From positions 56,612-120,611 of the forward strand of contig MGTV01000039.1 in the NCBI GenBank assembly GCA_001799635.1: a DNA stretch of 64,000 bases. Direction: 5' to 3'. Below the pieces are notes generated by a model. That model made no database searches. It had not been told where the DNA came from and was given only the letters and a program-made list of their open reading frames with translations. This DNA comes from Elusimicrobia bacterium GWA2_62_23 (GTDB lineage Bacteria > Elusimicrobiota > Elusimicrobia > Elusimicrobiales > UBA9959). Shown here one piece after another: positions 53,621 to 62,361 of this stretch. Position 1 is the first letter of the stretch. Each line of letters opens with the position of its first letter. A program made the position numbers and the translations under genes.

Positions 53621-55189
53621 TCATCTGCTCTTGGAAACGCACATTACCGAAAAACCGGTCGCTTTGGGCGCCAGCGGATCGTCGCCGATGGCGCGCGGGC
53701 CCTGCTGCTGGCCCTCTGAATCAGTGGTGCTGTCCATGCGGCCGCGAGGCGGCCCGAAGGTCTTGAATTCGGGGGTGGCCTTCATGGCCCTGGTGAACAC
53801 GTCCACCGCCCGCAGCTTGGCTTCGCCTTTCAGGAAGGTCTCGCCCACCAGCTTCAGCTCGGTACCGCCCCCCTGGATCTCGGAGATGCCCAGGGGACTG
53901 GCGTACTGCACGTCCACCAGCCAGAGTTCGGAAGGGATATTATCCGCGATGGCGGAGAGTTTGGGGGCCAGGGGGTCGGTGTCGGAGATCAGCGTGGAGA
54001 TCATCTTTACGTCGGACTGGAGCTTTTCGATCTTGGAGCGTATAGAGTCCGCGTCGCTGCCCTCGAGTTCGGCCACGCCGGCCACTTTCGCGTTCAGGGA
54101 AGAAAGCTGGGACCCTATCATGAAGAGGCGGGCCTGGCTTATCAGGGAAAGCAGGAGCATGAAGCCGCCGAGCATGAAGGTGATGTTCCAGACGTAGGAT
54201 TGGACCTCTTTCTCCAGGGCGGCCGCGGTGCTTATGCCAGAAATATCGAGCTTGAGCCTGCCGGGGACACGGTCCCGCAGGGCGGCGCCCACCGAGAAAA
54301 TGGAGGCGGCGTCGTTGTTCTTGAGGCCGCAGGCTTTGGCCCCGTCCCATACCTCCACCGGGATGGGCGCGGCTTCTTTCTCGGCCGGCGACTTCCAGGC
54401 GTCCGCGCCGTCGCCGGAGAGCACTATGGTCTTGTAATCCTTGCCGCCCACGTAGCGGTCCACGAACTGCACCGCCCCCTTGACGTCCAGGCGTTTGCGC
54501 TCGCTCATGGTGCCGCCGGCGTCCGCGTCGGTCTCGCGGTAGAGGACCGGGAAGCTGCCATGGGAGAAGAGCATGATGGCGCTGGAACCGGAGAAATGGA
54601 TGTAGCCCTTTACGTCGTGGTCCTTCTGGTCGGCGAACCCGAACAGCCGTTCCATGGAAACGGAGTTTATCTCCACCGCCGCCAGGTTGAGGTTGGCGGT
54701 CTTCAGGGTGTCGATTATGAATTCCACGCTCTTGCGCTGGGTCAGGCCGAAGAGCACGCCCAGCTTCTTTCCGCCGTCGGTAGGGACCGCGTTGAAATCG
54801 TAAACCACCTCTTCGAACGAGACCGGGATGTATTTCTTGGACTCGAGCGGGATGGACTTGCTCCAGAAGCGGCGTTCGATGGCCGGCATGACGAAATAGC
54901 GCAGGATCGAGAACTGCGGGGAGAGCGTCACTACGGCGGTGGAGGTGTCCCAGCCCACGGACTTGACCGCCTGCTTGAACGGGGTGATCCAGGGCGCCTT
55001 CTCGCTGAAGAACTCGTGGTTCAGGGAGAGCGGGCGCATCATGCCCTCCTTGACGGCGAAGCCGGTAGGGAATTTAACGAGGTGCTCGGGCTCCGGCCGG
55101 GAGTCCTTGCCTATGCGCACCTGGGCTATCGATATCTCTTTGGGCGAGATATAGATGCCGAGGTAGTTTTTTCCGTCCGTTTTGCCCAT
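53621..55189 (-). CDS. PilM-PilN fusion protein
   Basis: 522 residues. The first 300 form a PilM-like actin-fold domain (YLGIYISPKEISIAQVRIG, later VLSGDGADAW). A single membrane helix (NITFMLGGFMLLLSLISQA) and a PilN-like periplasmic coiled coil and ferredoxin-like domain follow. In most bacteria these are separate cytoplasmic and bitopic proteins. ATG at 55189 is chosen; a TTG nine bases upstream is possible. A leaderless-type promoter precedes it. Confidence 0.83.
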   Translation of the reverse strand: MGKTDGKNYLGIYISPKEISIAQVRIGKDSRPEPEHLVKFPTGFAVKEGMMRPLSLNHEFFSEKAPWITPFKQAVKSVGWDTSTAVVTLSPQFSILRYFVMPAIERRFWSKSIPLESKKYIPVSFEEVVYDFNAVPTDGGKKLGVLFGLTQRKSVEFIIDTLKTANLNLAAVEINSVSMERLFGFADQKDHDVKGYIHFSGSSAIMLFSHGSFPVLYRETDADAGGTMSERKRLDVKGAVQFVDRYVGGKDYKTIVLSGDGADAWKSPAEKEAAPIPVEVWDGAKACGLKNNDAASIFSVGAALRDRVPGRLKLDISGISTAAALEKEVQSYVWNITFMLGGFMLLLSLISQARLFMIGSQLSSLNAKVAGVAELEGSDADSIRSKIEKLQSDVKMISTLISDTDPLAPKLSAIADNIPSELWLVDVQYASPLGISEIQGGGTELKLVGETFLKGEAKLRAVDVFTRAMKATPEFKTFGPPRGRMDSTTDSEGQQQGPRAIGDDPLAPKATGFSVMCVSKSR

Positions 55190-55198
55190 AACTTTCAA

Positions 55199-55204
55199 AT
55201 TCTA
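55199..55204 (-). promoter_or_regulatory. -10 box of the type IV pilus operon, leaderless type
   Basis: TAGAAT on the minus strand ends 9 bases before the ATG at 55189, within a strongly AT-rich patch (55190-55222). No Shine-Dalgarno sequence is seen. Confidence 0.55.
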
Positions 55205-55226
55205 CAATAATATAACTTATATTTGT

Positions 55227-57047
55227 CTATTCTTTACCGGTCAGTTTTATCTCCACTATGCTTTTAGGCACTTCGGAAACGGTGGAGTTGACCTCCATGC
55301 GGGCCCGGTCGATCTTATATTTCTCCGCCAGGCGGGTCGCCACGTAGTTGGCGCGGCTCTCGGCCATGGTGTCGGCGTTGGCTTCGCCCGAATACGCGTA
55401 GCCGGTAAGGGCTATGTTCGCCATCGGGTAATAGGAGAGGGTTTCGGCCACCTGCGCCAGGCGCTTCTCGCTGTTGGCGGTGAGGCTGGAGGTGTTCTCC
55501 TTGAAATAGATCTTATAACTGACCTGGTTGGAGGCCTCGGGCTTCTCCGCGGGGGCGTCGGCCTTCTTGTCCTCCCCGGCCTCGGGGGCGGCTTCGGCGT
55601 CCGCCTCCTCGGCGGCCGGCTTGGCGGCGGGCTTCTTGCGGGCGGGCCTTACCGCCTTGCCTTTCTTCTGCGCGGCCTTGCCCTTGAGCACCTTGCCGCT
55701 CTTAAGGCCGGAAGCCTTGGGATTCACGGACCGCGCTTTGATCCCGGAAGGCGTGACGGTCTCCCTCTGCGCGGATCTCTGCGCGGCGGGCCTGGCCAGC
55801 AGGGCGGCCTTTTCCTCTTCGGCGGTGGGGCGCACCACCAGCAGGCGCGTCAGCGAAGTCTGGCGTCCTTCCACGTCGGAAGCGGTCACGGTGAACATGT
55901 ACTTGCCGGAAGGGTACGGGGCGCCGAAGAATTTCTTGCGGCCGTTCCAGAAGCTCTGGTTGTACTGCTGTCCGGAACCGGAGAGTTCCTGCAGCTGCAG
56001 CCGGGTGCCGTCCTTCTGCATCTGGAACACCTGGAACTTCCAGGAAGGCTGGCTCACAGGGGATTCGAACGCCGAGAATTCCACCAGGGCGCCCTCGTCG
56101 TTCTGGACAGAGATAGCGGTGGGATAGACCCCGAGCGAGACCCGCGGGCCCTTGGTCTGGGGGTCCTCGCTGTCCTTGAGGCGTGGTGCCTTGTCATAGT
56201 CGAATATTATAATCATACCGCTTATGTTGGTGAGTTCCCTCGGAAAGCGGACCTCCGAGCCGGTCAGGTTGACCTCGAGCTTTGCCCTGGACACGCCGCG
56301 CGACTCCAGATAGGAATTCAGCGCGATGGCCCGGCGGATGCTCTTGATCTTGACGTCGCCCTCGGCCGTGCCTTCCGGGAGGATGAGGCAGCTGGCCTTG
56401 CCCATGGTAAAGATCAGGGCGGCGAGCGCGGAAAGGGTCTTATCGCTGCCGGGGCGGAAGTTGGTCTCTCCGGAGAAAAAGAAGTTCGGGTCAAGGGTCA
56501 CGGCCTTGGGCATGGCGTCGCCCATGTAAACTCTAACGGCGTCCCCCCTCCCCAGTTGCAGCAGCAGGTCGCGGCGCATGGCGGCGATCTTGGAGGCGAT
56601 CTTCTCCGCCGCGCGCTCCTTCTGGGCGTCGGCCGCGGCGCGGCCGTCCCCCTCCTCGTCGTAGTCGGAGGCGAACTCGCGGGCGGCGGGCCCCTTGGCC
56701 GCCTGCTTGGGGCGTGATGTGGACACCTCGTTAAGGGTCGTCGGCTCCGAGCCGCGGTCCTTCACGGTGTTGACGCCGGTATTCATCCGCAGCGTTATCT
56801 TGGAAATATATTCGTTGGCCAGGGCCTTCTCCGAAGGGGTCCCCTTCACGAGGATGTCCATGAAGCGGTCCATGGCCTCGGTGTCCTGTCCCTCGTGGTA
56901 AAGGCGTATGGCCTGTTCCATGGACCGGCTCACGGCGCTCTTGCCCGACTGCGCCCCGGCGGCGGGAGCGAAAGGTCCCGCGGCAGCGAAAACCAGGGCC
57001 AGCAGCAGCCCGGGCAGCATCAGTTTTACCGCGTTCTTGTTTTTCAT
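55227..57047 (-). CDS. OmpA-like outer-membrane/peptidoglycan-binding protein
   Basis: 606 residues. A signal peptide (KLMLPGLLLALVFAAAGPFA) leads to a TPR-like region, a beta-rich middle and, after a Lys/Ala/Pro-rich linker (about residues 435-500), a C-terminal OmpA domain (YFKENTSSLTANSEKRLAQV, then ALTGYAYSGEANADTMAESR). The domain binds peptidoglycan. GGAG stands before the ATG, so it has a normal leader; TAAATATAAG about 40 bases upstream is a possible -10. It precedes the pilus operon. Confidence 0.83.
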   Translation of the reverse strand: MKNKNAVKLMLPGLLLALVFAAAGPFAPAAGAQSGKSAVSRSMEQAIRLYHEGQDTEAMDRFMDILVKGTPSEKALANEYISKITLRMNTGVNTVKDRGSEPTTLNEVSTSRPKQAAKGPAAREFASDYDEEGDGRAAADAQKERAAEKIASKIAAMRRDLLLQLGRGDAVRVYMGDAMPKAVTLDPNFFFSGETNFRPGSDKTLSALAALIFTMGKASCLILPEGTAEGDVKIKSIRRAIALNSYLESRGVSRAKLEVNLTGSEVRFPRELTNISGMIIIFDYDKAPRLKDSEDPQTKGPRVSLGVYPTAISVQNDEGALVEFSAFESPVSQPSWKFQVFQMQKDGTRLQLQELSGSGQQYNQSFWNGRKKFFGAPYPSGKYMFTVTASDVEGRQTSLTRLLVVRPTAEEEKAALLARPAAQRSAQRETVTPSGIKARSVNPKASGLKSGKVLKGKAAQKKGKAVRPARKKPAAKPAAEEADAEAAPEAGEDKKADAPAEKPEASNQVSYKIYFKENTSSLTANSEKRLAQVAETLSYYPMANIALTGYAYSGEANADTMAESRANYVATRLAEKYKIDRARMEVNSTVSEVPKSIVEIKLTGKE

Positions 57048-57156
57048 CGCATTCTCCGCCGCTAAATCGTTCCGATATCCCGCGCTTATATTTAACCTTA
57101 TTCCTGTTTGCCTAATTATTACAGGATTGTTACAGGATTTTGACCGCGGCGCCCTC

Positions 57157-59763
57157 CTACCTGGCGTTAAGGGCGTTGAGGCGCGCGGCCACGGCCGCGT
57201 TGCCGGGTTCCAGGCTCAGGAAGGTGTGCCACTCCGCGCGGGCCGCGGCCAGGTTCCCTTTCTGCTCGTAGATCGTGGCCAGGCCGTAGCGCGCCCCGTT
57301 GTCGGAGTAGTCCGCGGCCAGCACGGCCCGGAGGTCGGCCGCGGCTTCGTCCAGGCGGCCGGCCTTGAAAAAGAGCTTGGCGCGCAGCGTGAGCGCCTTC
57401 AGGCTGTTGGGCGCGGCCGCTATCAGCCTGTCCGCCTCACGCAGGGCTTCGGACCCGGCTGAGCCGGCCGCGAGCGACTCGGAAAGGCGCGTATAGGCCG
57501 CCAGCCAGGCCAGGTCGGGATCGGCCGGCGTCTTGAGCTGCCGGGAGACCCCGGCGAGGTTCTCCACCAGCATCTTATTGCCGGGATCGGCCTTGACCCC
57601 CCGGCCGTAGGAATCGCGGGCCCCTTTAAAATCCTTCAGGAGGGTCTGGAAGTAGCCGAGGGTGTTCCACAGGTTCCCGTCGTAAGGAAAGGCCTTTACC
57701 GCCTCCCGGAAGTCCTCGATGGCCGCGGGGGCCGCGGCGGCCCTGTCCGGATGCGAAAGATAGGTTTCCGCGAGGGCCTGCCAGGCGGTCAGGTTCAGCG
57801 GGTTGATCAGCGTGGAGACCTGCAGGTTGGCGCGGGCCTCCTCCATGCGCCCGAGGCGCTTGAGGATTATGGCCAGATTGAAATAGATCTCGTCGTAGCC
57901 GGCGTTGGATTTAATGGCCTCGCCGTAAGCCCAGCGGCCTTTTTCAAGTTCGCCTGAACGCACGTAGGCGTTGCCCAGTTCGTAATTGCTGTTCACTTCG
58001 CGAGGGTGCGCTTTCCAGGCGGCCGTCAGCTCTGCTGCCGCCGCCGCCGAGTTGCCGCCGCGCATCAGCCGGAAGCCGTTGAAGAAGTGGAACTCCCGCA
58101 TGAACTGGCGCTGCCAGAACCAGATGCCGCCCAGGCAGCAGGCAATCAGCAGCCAGGCAAGGGCCTTAGCCGGCCGCGGGCGGCGCCAGGGCCCGCGGGG
58201 AATGTTCCCGGAGGTCTTGAGCGACAAGGCGCCCGCCACCCACCAGAAAGCGAGCGCCGGCACCGCGAAATGGAGAGAAACGTTCAGAAGGTTGTCAGCG
58301 AGCATGCCGGCCAGGCCGGCCGCCAGCGGGACCGCGCCGTAGCGCTGCTCCGGGCCGGCGGCCCGGTAGAAGCGCCAGAACCCGTAGAACAGCGTCAGCA
58401 GGAACCAGAGGTAGACGCCCAGGCCGAGCAGGCCGGCCTGGGACCATTGCTCCAGGATCTCGTTGTGGGCGTTATTGGCGTGGGTGCGCAGGTTGCGGAT
58501 CACGGGGAAGTTGAGCAGGAGGCGGCCCTGGTAGAACGGGTAGAAAAGTTCGAACTGCCCCCAGCCCTTGCCGAGCAGGGGGCTTTCCAGGCCCATCTGC
58601 CAGGCGCTGCTCCAGATTAGCAGGCGCTGATGGAAGGAGGAGTTTATCTTCCCGTTATCTCCGGACAGGCTGACCGCCGCCGGACTTTTTATGTCGGATA
58701 CGACCTGGGAGACCCGCTCCACCACCCCAGAGCTGAACGGTTTCAGAGAGTCCGCGGGCCAGAACACGGCCACGAGCAGGGCCGCCGCGAAGAACGGGTA
58801 CAGGAACTTTTTGCCGGCCTTGATCCGCTCGCGGTGGGACGCGAAGGAGAAGAGGAACAGGAAGGCCACCGCGCCGCCTATCCACGACGAGCGGGTAAGG
58901 CTGCACATCAGCATGCCTTCGTAGGAGAAGAACACCAATCCGTAGTAAAAGCGTTTCACCCCGGTCTCCGCCTTCATCAGCAGCGACGCCGCAAGCGGCA
59001 GCAGCAGGACCACGTACGAAGAGATGAAGTTGGGATTGCCGAAAGTGGAGACCGAGCGGTTGCCGTAGGGGTTGACCAGTTTGGCCCAGACCAGTTCGAC
59101 GTGAAAATATTCAAGGATGCCGTAAAGCGAGGCTATGGCCCCGGCCGTCAGCGCCAGGTGAAGGATGTCCTCCTGGCGGCAGCGCCTTATCAGCAGCCAG
59201 GCCGCCGCGAAGCCGGCCGTCCACACCAGGAGCCCGTACGGGTCCAGGAGGCGGTCGAGCAGGCCGTCCCCCCCTGCCGGGGAACGCACGAAAGGGAACA
59301 GGAACCACAGCCCGCCCCACACCAGGATAAGGGCCAGCCAGCGGCCGGCCGGCACGTCCTCTTCGGCGGAGAACGGGAGGCTGCGGGCCAGGTAAAAGGC
59401 GGCCAGGCAGTTCACCAGGAAGAAAATGCCGGCGCGCAGACCTTCCGCGGCCATGGCCGGCCGGTAGTAAGCGGCGTGCCCGAAGTAGGAGAAAACGAAA
59501 GAGGCGAGATAGACCAGCGTGAGGGCCAGGAGCGGGGCGGAAACCGGGGTGGCCCCCAGCAGCCACTCGCCCCGCTTGAGCGAGGCGCGCAGGTACAGCG
59601 CGGCGGCCGCGAGCAGCGCGGCGTTGAGCAGGGCGATCTGCAGGTAATACGGGTTGCGCGTCAGGCTTGTGAAGAACAGCAGCGGCGAGACGAAGAAGGC
59701 GACGGCCAGCAAGGCGGCCAGGGGGCCGCGCGCCACGGGGAAATTATCTTGCTGGTCCGCCAT
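57157..59763 (-). CDS. O-antigen-ligase-like (Wzy_C) membrane protein with TPR tail, second copy
   Basis: 868 residues. About twelve membrane helices with the Wzy_C pattern (VSTFGNPNFISSYVVLL, then SPLLGKGWGQFELFYP and NNAHNEILEQWSQAGLLGLG, the latter holding the catalytic His of ligases). After residue 540 TPR repeats fill the C-terminus. Relatives link lipid-borne glycans to lipid A, proteins or pilins. It follows its paralogue by 5 bases. Confidence 0.87.
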   Translation of the reverse strand: MADQQDNFPVARGPLAALLAVAFFVSPLLFFTSLTRNPYYLQIALLNAALLAAAALYLRASLKRGEWLLGATPVSAPLLALTLVYLASFVFSYFGHAAYYRPAMAAEGLRAGIFFLVNCLAAFYLARSLPFSAEEDVPAGRWLALILVWGGLWFLFPFVRSPAGGDGLLDRLLDPYGLLVWTAGFAAAWLLIRRCRQEDILHLALTAGAIASLYGILEYFHVELVWAKLVNPYGNRSVSTFGNPNFISSYVVLLLPLAASLLMKAETGVKRFYYGLVFFSYEGMLMCSLTRSSWIGGAVAFLFLFSFASHRERIKAGKKFLYPFFAAALLVAVFWPADSLKPFSSGVVERVSQVVSDIKSPAAVSLSGDNGKINSSFHQRLLIWSSAWQMGLESPLLGKGWGQFELFYPFYQGRLLLNFPVIRNLRTHANNAHNEILEQWSQAGLLGLGVYLWFLLTLFYGFWRFYRAAGPEQRYGAVPLAAGLAGMLADNLLNVSLHFAVPALAFWWVAGALSLKTSGNIPRGPWRRPRPAKALAWLLIACCLGGIWFWQRQFMREFHFFNGFRLMRGGNSAAAAAELTAAWKAHPREVNSNYELGNAYVRSGELEKGRWAYGEAIKSNAGYDEIYFNLAIILKRLGRMEEARANLQVSTLINPLNLTAWQALAETYLSHPDRAAAAPAAIEDFREAVKAFPYDGNLWNTLGYFQTLLKDFKGARDSYGRGVKADPGNKMLVENLAGVSRQLKTPADPDLAWLAAYTRLSESLAAGSAGSEALREADRLIAAAPNSLKALTLRAKLFFKAGRLDEAAADLRAVLAADYSDNGARYGLATIYEQKGNLAAARAEWHTFLSLEPGNAAVAARLNALNAR

Positions 59764-59768
59764 CTGCC

Positions 59769-62156
59769 CTATCTCGCCGGCTGCGCGGTAAGAGGAACCC
59801 TGCCGGAGACTATGGCGAGGTTGCGCCGCGCCTGTTCGAAGGAAGGATCCACGGCCAGCGCCTTGCGGTAGCTGTCCGCGGCCTCGCGCAGCTTACCCAT
59901 GGCGTACTGCACGTTGCCCAGGTTCACATAGGCGTCCGGCTTTTCTATGTGGAGGTGGTCCTTGCGGTAACAGCGCCAGCCGTTGATGTTATTGAGGTAT
60001 TCCCGCTCCGCCGCGGCGAAATCGCGCCGCATGATGTACACCTGCGCCTTGCGGTAGTAATTGAGGGCGTAGACCGGGTCCAGGTTCTCGTAAAGGTTGA
60101 ACCTGGCCAGGGCCATGTCCAGGTACGGCTCCGCCTCGGCGGTGCGGCCGGCCCGGGTATGGTACTCGTGCATCTTGAGGTACAGGGTGCCCACCTGGTG
60201 GTGCATCTGCACGTAATTAGGGGCTATGGAGCGCACTTTTTCATACGCGTCCATGGCCCGTTCGAAGTCGTCCCTGGGCGCGTTCTTGGCGTCCCCCCAT
60301 TCCGGGCGGTAGCTCTTCTCCATGTTGAACCGGTCGTTGAAGACGTTGCCGGTGAAGTAATACGGCATGATGAAGTTGGGGTTGAACTTATTGACCTTCT
60401 GGTAATAGCTGATGGCGTCCTCCCACTTCCCCTGCTTGGAGAAGAAGATGGCCATGTTGTGGTACACGTCGCCCTTGAACCAGCCCCAGAAGTGATAGAG
60501 CGGGAACATGGTAAGGATGACGACCACGGGTACCGCGGGGGAAAGGCCGCGCAGGAGCACCCCGGAGAAAGCGTACACCGCCCCGCCCACGCAGGCCAGC
60601 AGCAGGATCCACGAGAGGTACCACTGCAGGATCTCACCGCCGGCCACGTAGTTGCGCAGCGGGCCCTGCAGGCCGGCGAACTCATTGAGGACCAGGAAAG
60701 CTGTATAGAGCAGGGCGGACAGGGCCGCGGCCCTGCCGGCCCAGAGGCCCCAGGACCAGGTCCCGGCGGGCGCGGCCACGGAGGGCTGGCGAGCTTCTTC
60801 CTTGTAATGCAGTTCCCAGAGGGCGTGGCCGCGGGCCAGGTTGATGATCACGCCCGGCAGCAGTCCCAGGTACACCCCGGACGACACGAAACGCATGCTC
60901 ACGTCGGTGAAGTTGTGGGCGAGCATGCCGAGCAGGGCCACCAGGTAGCCCAGCAGGTCGTAGGCCACCGGCGGCGGACGCTCGCCCTTGAGGTTCTCGG
61001 TGAGCACGCCCAGCGCGCGCAGGCCTATCACGGTGACGAAGGCGATGATCCAGAGGTACAGGCCCATGCCGATCAGGCCGTTGTCCATCCACTGTTCGAG
61101 GTGTTCCTGCTCGGCGTGGTCGGTCTCGGTGTTATGCTTGCCCTCGATATGGAAGATGACCGGCCGGCGGTAGGCCGGGTAGATCACCTTGAAGCTGCCC
61201 ACGCCTATGCCGGTGAGCGGCCGGCTTTCCACCATCTCCCAGGTGGACAGCCAGGTGGAGATACGAAAGCTGTAAGAGGCGGGGTTTCCGACCTTGTAAA
61301 TAAGCCCGGCCGCACCGAGCGGGAGCAGCAGGGCCAGCAACAGGAACTTCACGCGGCCTATGGGCAGTTTATCCCGCAGGAAAAAGTAGCCGTAGAAGAC
61401 GGTGAACAGGAACGCCGAGATGCCGAAGCCCAGGTAGGCTCCCTTGGTTTCCGTGGAGTAGAGGCAGAAGAGGTCCAGGAAGACCAGGGGCAGCAGGAAG
61501 ATGGAGCGCTTCTTGAGATACTGGGTGAGCGCTATGGGGAAGATGAGCACCAGGAAGTTGCCGAAGAAGTTCGGATTGCCGTAGGTGGAGAAGATACGGC
61601 GGCCGAAGGCTCCGCGCCAGATGAACGGGTCCAGGCCAGGCCCCTGGTCCTTCGGCGGGAAGAAGTGGAAATCCAGGAATTGCACCAGGCCGTAGAGCAC
61701 GGCGATATAAGCCGTGATGATGAGGACCTTGGTGAGCCGGTCTATGGCGTCCTTGGTGAACTCCCTGATGACTATCAGGGTGACGGACATGTAGATAGTG
61801 TAGCGGACGAAATCGTCCACGCTGGGGCCGGGGTAGGGCGCGTGCGAGAAGGAGATGAGCACGTGCAGCAGGTAGGCGAAGAAAGGGGCCAGGAAGATGA
61901 AGTCCTCCCGGCGGAAGGCGCGGCGGCCCTCCAGCAGCAGCAGGGAGACCCACATGCCGATCAGGCCAAAGCCGCCCATCTGGAGGAGGGTGATCTTGAC
62001 CTGGGCGGAGTCGTAGGTGCGCAGGTAGAAAGTGTCCGAGATCAGCAGGTAGAGCAGGGGCACCCACCACCAGATGGCTTTGCGGGCGAAACTGACCCCG
62101 GGAGCGAAATTGATATCTTCGAATTCGTTTATGACCGGGTTATTTTTTTTTGACAT
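59769..62156 (-). CDS. O-antigen-ligase-like (Wzy_C) membrane protein with TPR tail, first copy
   Basis: 795 residues with the same plan: membrane helices with FSTYGNPNFFGNFLVLIFP, RPLTGIGVGSFKVIYP and TDHAEQEHLEQWMDNGLIGMG, then TPR-like repeats after residue 590 (KWEDAISYYQKVNKFNPN). Sequence between the two copies is clearly diverged, so they probably serve different acceptors. The ATG is the only plausible start; no good ribosome site was seen. Confidence 0.87.
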   Translation of the reverse strand: MSKKNNPVINEFEDINFAPGVSFARKAIWWWVPLLYLLISDTFYLRTYDSAQVKITLLQMGGFGLIGMWVSLLLLEGRRAFRREDFIFLAPFFAYLLHVLISFSHAPYPGPSVDDFVRYTIYMSVTLIVIREFTKDAIDRLTKVLIITAYIAVLYGLVQFLDFHFFPPKDQGPGLDPFIWRGAFGRRIFSTYGNPNFFGNFLVLIFPIALTQYLKKRSIFLLPLVFLDLFCLYSTETKGAYLGFGISAFLFTVFYGYFFLRDKLPIGRVKFLLLALLLPLGAAGLIYKVGNPASYSFRISTWLSTWEMVESRPLTGIGVGSFKVIYPAYRRPVIFHIEGKHNTETDHAEQEHLEQWMDNGLIGMGLYLWIIAFVTVIGLRALGVLTENLKGERPPPVAYDLLGYLVALLGMLAHNFTDVSMRFVSSGVYLGLLPGVIINLARGHALWELHYKEEARQPSVAAPAGTWSWGLWAGRAAALSALLYTAFLVLNEFAGLQGPLRNYVAGGEILQWYLSWILLLACVGGAVYAFSGVLLRGLSPAVPVVVILTMFPLYHFWGWFKGDVYHNMAIFFSKQGKWEDAISYYQKVNKFNPNFIMPYYFTGNVFNDRFNMEKSYRPEWGDAKNAPRDDFERAMDAYEKVRSIAPNYVQMHHQVGTLYLKMHEYHTRAGRTAEAEPYLDMALARFNLYENLDPVYALNYYRKAQVYIMRRDFAAAEREYLNNINGWRCYRKDHLHIEKPDAYVNLGNVQYAMGKLREAADSYRKALAVDPSFEQARRNLAIVSGRVPLTAQPAR

Positions 62157-62218
62157 GATTTGCGGGAAACCAAGGAAGGAACTGCGCCGAACCCCTGTAA
62201 TTTTTACGTAAATCGTTC

Positions 62219-62290
62219 AGCCGAGGATGGGATTTGAACCCACAACCCTTCGCTTACGAAGCGAATGCTCTACCGTTGAGCTACCTCGGC
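62219..62290 (-). tRNA. tRNA-Thr (CGT)
   Basis: On the minus strand a 72-base cloverleaf begins GCCGAGGTAGCTCAACGG and closes with CCTCGGC plus discriminator T. The anticodon stem pairs TTCGC with GCGAA around TTCGTAA, giving anticodon CGT for ACG. The T arm is GTGGG/CCCAT with TTCAAAT. CCA is not encoded. No gene lies in the 71 bases to the next CDS, which are AT-rich. Confidence 0.93.
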
Positions 62291-62361
62291 AACGTTCTAA
62301 TTATATATATTTAACAGGGCCAATTCAAAAAGTCCGGCCGAAAAAACCACCGTCAGGCAGT

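Noticed and set aside
59949..62153. 734-codon open frame on the + strand over the first ligase/TPR gene
   Set aside because: Antisense shadow; the minus-strand gene has membrane helices and ligase motifs.
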